DNA from: an uncultured bacterium
Lineage (GTDB): Bacteria; UBP6; UBA1177; JAKLFG01
Length of the DNA: 17,917 nt
Direction of reading: 5' to 3'
Assembly: GCA_938048925.1 (NCBI GenBank)
Contig: CALITV010000227.1
Span: forward strand, 1-17,917
Part shown: positions 6,323 to 12,972 of the stretch, piece by piece
How the letters are laid out: each line of letters starts with the position of its first letter
How positions within the stretch are numbered: the stretch's first letter is position 1
Made by a program: the position numbers and the translations under genes
Notes under the pieces: generated by a model
Seen by the model: the letters and a program-made list of their open reading frames with translations, nothing else
What the model was told of the DNA's origin: nothing
Database searches by the model: none

Positions 6323-7902
6323 GGTTCTTCCTCCCACGGAACGGTTTCCTTGGGCCGATCGCCGGCAGAGGGGTGTCCAAAGGAGGACGGCGGCTTCATG
6401 ACAGGAGCGGCCGGCTGATTTTGCGGCACGCCGACGGATGGTTCTTCTTCCAACGGTTCTTTGATGGATTCCTTTTTTTCCTTTTCCTTCTTCTCTTTCC
6501 GCGCTTGCTCCCGTATGCTCCTTTTCTGGAACAAGAAACTGACACCGAAGGAGCTCTTTCCGCCACGTGTCGTGATCTGCCCTTTGTTGAGATCGCTCAC
6601 ATATTCTATCTTCTCGAGATTTTCTATCATCGTGTTGATGTGCTCGAGCGAATCGGCCTCGCCCGAGAGCCGCACTTTGCCGTCCTTGACCGAGAAATCT
6701 CGCACCTCGATGGAACTTCCCTCGAATGCGGCCGCTGGAAAGGTTTGCTCCATGACGAACACCGCCGAATAGGGATACAGTTTCTTTTCTCCTTTCACAT
6801 CTCCCTTTCCCTCGACAGTCTTGACCATCGTCGAGAACGCCTGCCGGAGCGACGGATATTCCTTGCCCAGAATCTCCTTCGTGACGGCTCTTCCCTTCTC
6901 GTCGAGATCGTCAATCGCCCGATCGAGCCGCCAGAGACGCACCTCGAACGCGGCGATCATGAGAAAAAGACCGACAACGAAAAGAGCAGCGATCGCGAGG
7001 AGCCGGCGACGCAGAAAGACGGCGCCGCCGCGGTAGATAAAGGGACCGCGGGCGAGGTTCGGCTTCTCTTGCGCCTCGGCGCGTTCGGCGACGATATCGA
7101 GACACGCTTCCGGCGAGACGACGACGGCGCCCGGGAAAACCGTCGCAAAGACCTTTTCCGCGTTGCCCGGTAGGCGATCGGCGACAAAGAGTGTCGTCGG
7201 CTCGTCACGCCGCAGGTAGGGGGAGAACTCGGCGAGAAGCGAGCGGAAGAAGCGTTCGGCCGCCTTGCGAAGGAGCAGTTCGTCTTCCGAAAGGGCCGGC
7301 GGATCGGAAAGATCGCGCGACGCGGCGAGTATCTGAAGCGTTTCGTCATCGCTCCGGCCGTGGCCGAGCGCTTCGCGCATCTGAGCAACGAGCCGCGCGA
7401 TGCCGCCGGCTTTTATCACCTGCCCGGAGGCATCGGCGAAGGTCACGGTATCGTCATCGAGGAACAGTGTTTGACCTTCCTCCGAAGCAAGCGCGGCTTC
7501 GGGGACGATCGCCCTCACCCGCCCCGCGAGAAAGGCGCCGGGTCGGTCGAGAATGTTCCGTAGCCGTTCGATGGTCATGAGGTACACCGGCATCTTCCCG
7601 TCGGGAAGGACGGCCCCTGTGTCGAATACCACCTCGTCGGCCTTGAACGGTGTGACCGTTTCTATATCCTGACGGATGATCTTTTCGAGGTCGCTCCGGC
7701 GTACCGGCGGATACTCTCCGGTGAAGCGGAGCGTCTCGGCGGCCGGCACCACGAGGTCGAGATGTTCGCAGGCCGCGAACTCGCCAGCCGCTTCGTCGAA
7801 CGAAACGACCGTGAAACGGCGCGCCACGGCGCGGTTGTACTCTTTTGTGTAACTACACGCGATCACGCGATCTTTCTGGATTCTGCACACAGCATACCGC
7901 AT
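6319..7902 (-). CDS. gspL: Type II secretion system protein GspL
   Basis: The product has 527 residues, longer than the usual roughly 400. GspL is the inner-membrane scaffold that recruits GspE through its cytoplasmic actin-like domain and pairs with GspM. Residues 1-270 fit that actin-like cytoplasmic domain. NLARGPFIYRG (282-292) is the typical segment before the membrane helix (about 301-320). A short coiled coil and a ferredoxin-like periplasmic domain (about 375-460, with FEGSSIEVRDFSVKDGKVRLSG) follow. Residues 463-527 are an extra Lys/Glu- then Pro-rich tail. The start has only a weak purine-rich site (GAAAGAAG) and lies 10 bases after the gspK stop. Codons 475-477 (GAA AAA AAG) form an in-phase slippery heptamer; see the findings. 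Confidence 0.88.
   Translation of the reverse strand: MRYAVCRIQKDRVIACSYTKEYNRAVARRFTVVSFDEAAGEFAACEHLDLVVPAAETLRFTGEYPPVRRSDLEKIIRQDIETVTPFKADEVVFDTGAVLPDGKMPVYLMTIERLRNILDRPGAFLAGRVRAIVPEAALASEEGQTLFLDDDTVTFADASGQVIKAGGIARLVAQMREALGHGRSDDETLQILAASRDLSDPPALSEDELLLRKAAERFFRSLLAEFSPYLRRDEPTTLFVADRLPGNAEKVFATVFPGAVVVSPEACLDIVAERAEAQEKPNLARGPFIYRGGAVFLRRRLLAIAALFVVGLFLMIAAFEVRLWRLDRAIDDLDEKGRAVTKEILGKEYPSLRQAFSTMVKTVEGKGDVKGEKKLYPYSAVFVMEQTFPAAAFEGSSIEVRDFSVKDGKVRLSGEADSLEHINTMIENLEKIEYVSDLNKGQITTRGGKSSFGVSFLFQKRSIREQARKEKKEKEKKESIKEPLEEEPSVGVPQNQPAAPVMKPPSSFGHPSAGDRPKETVPWEEEP
6472..6478 (-). other. In-phase A AAA AAG slippery heptamer near the end of gspL
   Basis: On the minus strand the seven bases A AAA AAG fall exactly in the X XXY YYZ phase of the gspL frame (codons E475-K476-K477). 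It is the same heptamer that drives -1 frameshifting in E. coli dnaX. A purine-rich, Shine-Dalgarno-like stretch (AAGGAAAAGG) lies just upstream. The -1 frame has no stop before the gspM ATG and is the gspM frame. The heptamer is seen directly; any frameshifting is inference. Confidence 0.4.
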
Positions 7903-7912
7903 GGGGCTTCTT

Positions 7913-9109
7913 TCATCCCTCCCGATAGAAGTAGATGTTGAAGTTCTTATCGCTCACCAATTCTATGAAGGCCTCTACGCCGTCTTTCTCGCCGCGCACC
8001 CGAATACGGTAGAAACTGCCGTCAACCGAGAGTTGGCCTGCCGCCGCCGGCTCCAGTTCCACCCCTTCGTCACGCAAGACGACGAGGAAATCGTCCACCT
8101 TCGAGAACCCCTCTTTTGCCCGCTGGGCGAGCACCTTGCCGAGCATCTCCCGCATGAGGTCCTCGTTATAGAATATGCCGAGCGTCTTGTCCTTCGCATA
8201 ACTGCGGATGACCGCTTCGATGACGACCGGAGGCGCCTTGTTGAGGTTGATGCGGCCGCTCGAATAGATCGTCACATAGGGCGCGAGGAGACGGAAGACA
8301 ACATCGGTCACCCCGTACACCATCCGCAGTTCGTCAATGGTGTCGAATCGGGCGTTTTTGACCTTGAATTTCGGCGTAAAGTCGTCGTAGAGCGACCGTT
8401 CGTCGCCTCCGATGAGGTACCGCTCGTCATCGCCGTCAACCCAGTCGGCGATGTTTGCAATGAGTTCCTCGCGTGTCACGAACTCGGGACGGCTCGTGTT
8501 CTCGAGGAAGAGAAAGTCGTACACCTGCGGCTCGACGACCCCCCAGAGCATTCGGGCAATACCCTGTTTGGCGGCACTGTCGAGCAGATTAAGATTTATC
8601 TTGGTGTCCTCGTTTTCGAACTCGAGCGCGAAGTCGCCGGGGAAATCGAAGAGCGGATCTCCCTCGTCGAGCGGAGGCGTCACCGTGTTTTCTCCTTTCT
8701 CGCCGCCCCGCTCCCCCGTAGCCGCTGAAGCGCCCTCCGCGACGACCGCACCGACATCCACGAACGGTCCCGCCGTGAGGCCGCGCAAAAGCCGCGTGTC
8801 GAACGGGACGATATCCCATATCTCGAAGCGTTGGATACCGAGATTCTTGAGAAAACTCGACTGGAGCAGGTTCTCCACCTGTTTTTGGAGATCGAAGACG
8901 ACCGCGGCGAAGGCAAGCCCCGAGCGGGCGAGCGCCTGTGCTTCGGCCTTCCGCTTATAGTTCATCGCAAGTTCGAACTCGGTGCGCGCCTCGTAGTTCA
9001 TGTCGGTCACCACCGGAAGCATGACGGCGACCATGACGACGACGAGCAGGAGCGCCACCCCGCGCGGCCGGCGCAACTCTTTTGACAGTATGGCGCGTAT
9101 CTTTCCCAT
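7913..9109 (-). CDS. gspK: Type II secretion system minor pseudopilin GspK
   Basis: The product has 398 residues. GspK is the large minor pseudopilin that caps the pseudopilus tip with GspI and GspJ. The N-terminus shows a prepilin peptidase site, RRPRG^VALLLVVVMV (cleavage after G17). The mature chain lacks the usual Glu at +5, as is typical of GspK. Family motifs are clear: KINLNLLD near 171-178, ANIADWVDGDDERY near 218-231, a DELRMVYGVTD segment near 259-269, and GRINLNKAPP near 286-295. A Glu/Gly-rich insert lies at about 123-155. ATG at 9109 is preferred because AGGG lies six bases before it; the in-frame ATG at 9115 has its purine stretch directly abutting. It follows the gspJ stop closely. 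Confidence 0.9.
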   Translation of the reverse strand: MGKIRAILSKELRRPRGVALLLVVVMVAVMLPVVTDMNYEARTEFELAMNYKRKAEAQALARSGLAFAAVVFDLQKQVENLLQSSFLKNLGIQRFEIWDIVPFDTRLLRGLTAGPFVDVGAVVAEGASAATGERGGEKGENTVTPPLDEGDPLFDFPGDFALEFENEDTKINLNLLDSAAKQGIARMLWGVVEPQVYDFLFLENTSRPEFVTREELIANIADWVDGDDERYLIGGDERSLYDDFTPKFKVKNARFDTIDELRMVYGVTDVVFRLLAPYVTIYSSGRINLNKAPPVVIEAVIRSYAKDKTLGIFYNEDLMREMLGKVLAQRAKEGFSKVDDFLVVLRDEGVELEPAAAGQLSVDGSFYRIRVRGEKDGVEAFIELVSDKNFNIYFYREG

Positions 9110-9117
9110 CGTCATCC

Positions 9118-9771
9118 CTAGAAGGTGAACGGTTTCTGCATCTTGATATCCACGATCGTTTCGATGCGCTCTTCGGGCCGGTCGCCGTCGGCGTCACTCA
9201 CGAGCATCGTTATCTTCACTTTCGGCGGGAGTGTGTCGGCACGGTCGGTCGCCTCGCTGTCCCATACGCGGATCCACTCGCGGTCCTCGGCGTCCCAGTA
9301 TTCGAATATGACCGCTTTGAATCCGCTCAGTATGGGGAAGACATTGCCTCCTTTCTCCGGCAGTCCGTCCACCCACGAACTTTCACGGCGCATGAGCACC
9401 GTCTCGCCGTCCTTCGTATCACCGTAGTATTCAACCTCGGCTTGATCGCATTCCTTGCCCGAGGCACGCATTTTCACATGGTTGAGCGTCGCAAAGGTAA
9501 GATGAGAGACCGGCGCATCCTCGAGACCGCGGAAGATAGTGATGTGTGTTTCTTCCGGCGTTCCTCTATTTCTCGTCAGAAAAGCGTTCTGAATATCGCG
9601 CCGCATGAGATCGAGTGCAAGAAAGACGCGACGCAAATGTTCGCTCCGCTCCCGGATGCGGCTTCTCCCTTCGAGAAGATTCGAAAACGAAAAATAGACG
9701 CTCGTCATCAGGAGCGCGAGAATCGCCGTCGCGGTAAGCACTTCGATGAGGGTAAAGCCGCGCCGACTCAT
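9118..9771 (-). CDS. gspJ: Type II secretion system minor pseudopilin GspJ
   Basis: The product has 217 residues, normal for GspJ. It begins MSRRG^FTLIEVLTATAILALL: prepilin peptidase site after G5, Glu at +5 of the mature chain, then the hydrophobic helix. The globular part carries GspJ-like features such as LDLMRRDIQNAF and the late GFKAVIFEYWDAEDREW segment before PPKVKITMLV. The frame is open upstream, but the true start is the ATG at 9771. It sits directly before the pilin leader, overlaps the gspI stop as ATGA, and has GGAGG six bases upstream. GspJ forms the pseudopilus tip with GspI and GspK, both encoded next to it. Confidence 0.9.
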   Translation of the reverse strand: MSRRGFTLIEVLTATAILALLMTSVYFSFSNLLEGRSRIRERSEHLRRVFLALDLMRRDIQNAFLTRNRGTPEETHITIFRGLEDAPVSHLTFATLNHVKMRASGKECDQAEVEYYGDTKDGETVLMRRESSWVDGLPEKGGNVFPILSGFKAVIFEYWDAEDREWIRVWDSEATDRADTLPPKVKITMLVSDADGDRPEERIETIVDIKMQKPFTF

Positions 9772-10460
9772 CGGCCGCCTCCGCCCGGCAATTGGAGAAA
9801 ACCGGGGCCGCCGCCCGGGAGTGGACGCGCGGCGGGATTGGGAGCCCCCGGCGTCCCCTCCGGAGGCGTATTGAACCACCTGCGCTGACCGCCCGGTGCC
9901 TGCCTCCCGCCCGGTTTGATCGCGCCACCTCCCTGACGGAATTCCTGCATCCCCTGATCGGCGGGGATGAAGTGGACGAAGGTGACTCGTTCCGATTCGC
10001 GTTTCCCTTCGCCCCACCATACCTCTACCGTCAGTTTACGGATCTTCTCTTTGATGAAGTCTTCGATCATAGATTTTGCGCCGGAGAGGAGGTCGGCCGC
10101 CTGCCCCTGATCGGTTTCGCCCGCCTCGCCGGTTGAGAGGGACCCGCCGACATCGGGAAGCGGGATGTGGACCCGTTTGATGGTGTAACGCCACTTGAAT
10201 CCGCGATAGGCCTTCTCTTCGAATTCTCCTTCCTCTTCTTTATCGGCGGTCGGGATGCCGTCTTTCTTTATCATCTCTTCGACATCGTGCATCTTGAGAC
10301 GCGCCAGTTCGGTGCCGAGATAGAGGGCGGCGACCCGCTCGGTGTAGTAGTAACTATGCGAAACGATGCGCGTAACTGCGATGAGAAGCCCCGCGAGGAT
10401 CGTTATGGCAGCCATCACCTCGAGGAGCGAGAAGCCGCTGACCACGACCATGAGCGCCAT
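9768..10460 (-). CDS. gspI: Type II secretion system minor pseudopilin GspI with Gly/Pro-rich C-terminal extension
   Basis: The product has 230 residues, against about 120-130 for a usual GspI. The N-terminus is MALMVVVSG^FSLLEVMAAITIL: cleavage after G9, Glu at +5, then the long hydrophobic helix. The core includes LARLKMHDVEEM and TVEVWWGEGKRE, normal for GspI. A loop at 70-86 is rich in Glu. After about residue 168 comes a roughly 60-residue tail dominated by Gly, Pro, Gln and Arg, ending LPGGGGR. The start at 10460 is chosen because GAGGG lies eight bases upstream and the codon follows the gspH stop by one base; further in-frame ATGs upstream would lie inside gspH. Identity is good from position and leader; the tail is unusual. 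Confidence 0.85.
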   Translation of the reverse strand: MALMVVVSGFSLLEVMAAITILAGLLIAVTRIVSHSYYYTERVAALYLGTELARLKMHDVEEMIKKDGIPTADKEEEGEFEEKAYRGFKWRYTIKRVHIPLPDVGGSLSTGEAGETDQGQAADLLSGAKSMIEDFIKEKIRKLTVEVWWGEGKRESERVTFVHFIPADQGMQEFRQGGGAIKPGGRQAPGGQRRWFNTPPEGTPGAPNPAARPLPGGGPGFLQLPGGGGR

Positions 10461-10461
10461 G

Positions 10462-11280
10462 TTATTTTCCCTCTGCATCGGCATCTTCCTCCATTTCACC
10501 GACGAGGCTCTTCACCGTCTCATCGAATCCCCCCCGCTCCACCTTCACGCCGAGATACATGTCGGACGCGATGTGAAGAAGCGGCTCGGTTCCCTGTTCC
10601 TTCTCGCCGACGGAGAGATAGAACGGCGAAACCCTTCCCTGTGGAAAAAGGTAGATGTACACGATACGCTCCTTGCGGTTCTTCTCTTCATGTTCCTCGT
10701 CGGAGGTGACGATGTCGGGGGTGTGATACGAAAAGAACTGATGCCAGCGGAGCGACGGCGGCAATCGGTGATGTTCCGAAACCGGCGTGAAATCAGGCTT
10801 CAGTATCTCTTTGATATTGCGCGGCGGCGGCACGAAATTCTCCCAGTGGTAGAGGTCGTCGCCCATCGCCTCCTCGCTCGCCTGCATCGAAAGGAGTTGA
10901 AAGAAGTTTTGCGCCGCGGCGCCGGAGCCGGTCTTGAGCGAGGATCCCGATTTCTCCGCCTCTTCGTATTCGGCAAGCAGCGCGGCGTTCTGGTGCTCGA
11001 ATGTTTCTTGCTCTTTAGCGGTCATCAGGAAGAACGGCGTGTCGGTCTTTTCGGCCCAGTAATCGCCGCTCCGTAAATCTATCGCGATGCGAAGATAGTG
11101 CCCTTCCCGTATTGCCGAAAGGAAGGTTTTCCTCAGGAAAGTGCCGAATCGTCCCATCTCCGCAGAGGCCTCGGATCGGGCAATGTTGGCAACCGCCGGT
11201 ATCGAAACGCCGAGGACGATCACCAGCGCCGCGAGCACCGCCAGAAGTTCTATCATCGTGAATCCGCGTCGCACAATCAT
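10462..11280 (-). CDS. gspH: Type II secretion system minor pseudopilin GspH (large variant)
   Basis: The product has 272 residues, larger than the usual 150-190. It starts MIVRRG^FTMIELLAVLAALVIVLG: prepilin cleavage after G6, Glu at +5, then the hydrophobic helix. GspH joins the major pseudopilin shaft to the tip complex. The core shows FLRKTFLSAIREGHYLRIAIDL, the usual first strands of the GspH fold, but about 100 extra residues rich in Glu, Gln and Ser (about 85-190) are inserted before the last strands (VYIYLFPQGRVSPFYLSV). The purine-rich GAGAGGAG abuts the ATG, an unusually short spacing. Assignment to GspH rests on leader and position between gspG and gspI; sequence outside the helix is divergent. 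Confidence 0.8.
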   Translation of the reverse strand: MIVRRGFTMIELLAVLAALVIVLGVSIPAVANIARSEASAEMGRFGTFLRKTFLSAIREGHYLRIAIDLRSGDYWAEKTDTPFFLMTAKEQETFEHQNAALLAEYEEAEKSGSSLKTGSGAAAQNFFQLLSMQASEEAMGDDLYHWENFVPPPRNIKEILKPDFTPVSEHHRLPPSLRWHQFFSYHTPDIVTSDEEHEEKNRKERIVYIYLFPQGRVSPFYLSVGEKEQGTEPLLHIASDMYLGVKVERGGFDETVKSLVGEMEEDADAEGK

Positions 11281-11294
11281 CTCCTCTCTCGGGA

Positions 11295-11309
11295 ACGGAC
11301 GTCGTCCGT
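11295..11309. promoter_or_regulatory. Intercistronic hairpin between gspG and gspH
   Basis: ACGGAC / GTCCGT (6 bp) with a 3-base loop lies in the 30-base gap after the gspG stop. No T run follows, so it is not a terminator. It could protect the 3' end of the gspG message, whose product is needed in excess, but this is inference. Confidence 0.35.
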
Positions 11310-11310
11310 C

Positions 11311-11727
11311 CTACTCCTCCTCCCAATTGGTGATGTCGTCGCCGCCGCCTTCGCGACCGTCTTTACCGAACGAATAAAGATCGAACCCGTCGGGGTTGTT
11401 AGAGCCGGGGGTGATGTACACATACTCGTTACCCCACGGATCCTTGGGCACTTTTTTTTCTTTGAGAATCTTCTCCTTGACGAGCGCATCGAGACTGTCG
11501 GGATACTTGCCGAACTCGCTCTTGTAGAGATCGAGCGCATTCGAAATGGTCTTGATGTCCATCGCTGCCTGCTTTCCCTTCGCCTTGTCGAGATAGGTCA
11601 TGACACCGACCGAAATCGCCCCCATGATCATCGCCATGATGGTGATGACCACCATGATCTCGAGGAGCGAAAAACCCGCCGGGACCGTGCGCGTCTTGAA
11701 GAGCGCCCTTACGATGTCGCGTACCAT
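11311..11727 (-). CDS. gspG: Type II secretion system major pseudopilin GspG
   Basis: The product has 138 residues, typical for GspG. It polymerises into the periplasmic pseudopilus that pushes substrates through the secretin. A long leader ends VPAG^FSLLEIMVVITIMAMIMG: cleavage after G18, Glu at +5. The rest follows the family closely: KGKQAAMDIKTISNALDLYK, then FGKYPDSLDALV, then VPKDPWGNEYVY, and a final GKDGREGGGDDITNW stretch, the calcium-binding loop. The start is supported by AAGGAGG five bases upstream, the strongest ribosome site in the operon, which fits the need for a large amount of this subunit. It follows gspF by 21 bases. Confidence 0.96.
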   Translation of the reverse strand: MVRDIVRALFKTRTVPAGFSLLEIMVVITIMAMIMGAISVGVMTYLDKAKGKQAAMDIKTISNALDLYKSEFGKYPDSLDALVKEKILKEKKVPKDPWGNEYVYITPGSNNPDGFDLYSFGKDGREGGGDDITNWEEE

Positions 11728-11748
11728 GTGTGCCTCCTTGCTATGGTT

Positions 11749-12972
11749 CTAACCGACCGCTTCGTTGAGTTTGAGTATCGGCATGACGACCGCAAACACG
11801 ATGAACCCGACGACGAGCGCGAGGAACACGATCATGATCGGATTGATCATCGCGGTGAGCCGTTGGAGCGCATAGCCGACCTCTTTTTCGTACGAACCGG
11901 CGAGCGTCTCGAGCATACTTTCGAGTTCGCCCGATTTCTCGCCGATCGCGATCATCTGTATCACGATAGGGGGAAACTCGCCGCTCCGCTTGAGCGGCAC
12001 GGCGATGGATTCTCCCTCCTTGATGTTCTCCCGAGTCAGCGCGACCGCCTCCTCGATGATCCGGTTGCCGATGACCTTGCGGACGATGTCGAGGGCGGTC
12101 AATATCGGAACGCCGGAGGAGAGGAGCGTCGCCAAGGTTTTCGCGAAACGCGCTATCGCAACCATCCGGTTGATGCGCCCGAAGATCGGCATCGTGATGA
12201 GGAAGCGGTTCCAGCGCAGATCGCCGGCGTCGGTCCGCCGCCAAGAGCGAAATCCGGCATAGGCGCCCGCCGCAAGGATGAGGACAAGCCACCACCAGTC
12301 ATGAACGATGGTGCTGACCCCGATAAGTATCCGCGTCTGGAGCGGAAGCACCATGTTCACATCCTCGAACATCTGCGACAACTTCGGCACCACCACGGTG
12401 AACAGGAGGCTTATCACGAGGACCGCGACGACGAGAAGGATGATGGGGTAGGTCATCGCCGAGCGGACGCGGTTATAGAGATCAACCTGCGCCTCGAGAA
12501 AATCGGCGAGCCGCTGGAGCACCGCCTCGGTCGCGCCCGATTCCTCGCCCGCCGCGAGCATATTGCAGTAGAGCGGACTGAAGACATCGGGAAAGTCGCG
12601 CGCCGCACGGGAAAAACTGTATCCCTCCTGCATCTTCGTCTTGACGAGCAGGAGCACCTCCCGAAGCCGCGGATGCTCCTGTTGCTGAGCAACCGCCGCG
12701 ATTGCCTCGACGAGCGGTATCTGCGCCCGCTGGAGCGTCGCGAGGAGCCGCGTCATCGCCGCGATCTCGTCGAGCGGCGCCCGGCGGTGACGCAACGCGA
12801 GGATTTTCTTGAGCGACGAGAAACGCTCACTCGAGGATTTTTCAGAAAGTTCGACGACGAACCAGCCCTCCGCTTGGAAACGGCCTTTGAGCGCGGCGCG
12901 CGAATCGGCCTCGACGACCCCGCGCTTCTCGCGTCCCGAACGATCTATGACCTTGTAGGAGTAAAGCGGCAT
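11749..12972 (-). CDS. gspF: Type II secretion system inner-membrane platform protein GspF
   Basis: The product has 407 residues, the usual length. GspF is the polytopic platform protein on which GspE acts. It starts MPLYSYKVIDRSGREKRG, the standard GspF N-terminus. Two repeats of the T2SSF helical domain follow: about 68-190 (with GYSFSRAARDFPDVFSPLY) and about 272-394 (with LLSSGVPILTALDIV and IAIGEKSGELESMLE). Membrane helices lie near 174-196, 226-243 and 376-399. The ATG shares one base with the gspE stop (TGATG), with AGGAGG seven bases upstream. Confidence 0.95.
   Translation of the reverse strand: MPLYSYKVIDRSGREKRGVVEADSRAALKGRFQAEGWFVVELSEKSSSERFSSLKKILALRHRRAPLDEIAAMTRLLATLQRAQIPLVEAIAAVAQQQEHPRLREVLLLVKTKMQEGYSFSRAARDFPDVFSPLYCNMLAAGEESGATEAVLQRLADFLEAQVDLYNRVRSAMTYPIILLVVAVLVISLLFTVVVPKLSQMFEDVNMVLPLQTRILIGVSTIVHDWWWLVLILAAGAYAGFRSWRRTDAGDLRWNRFLITMPIFGRINRMVAIARFAKTLATLLSSGVPILTALDIVRKVIGNRIIEEAVALTRENIKEGESIAVPLKRSGEFPPIVIQMIAIGEKSGELESMLETLAGSYEKEVGYALQRLTAMINPIMIVFLALVVGFIVFAVVMPILKLNEAVG

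Noticed and set aside
9772..10020. Upstream extension of the gspJ frame to 10020
   Set aside because: It overlaps gspI by 250 bases; the pilin leader begins exactly at the ATG at 9771, which has a good ribosome site and ATGA coupling.
10461..10499. Upstream starts for gspI inside gspH
   Set aside because: ATG at 10460 has GAGGG at eight bases and gives a normal short pilin leader; the earlier codons only lengthen the leader into gspH.
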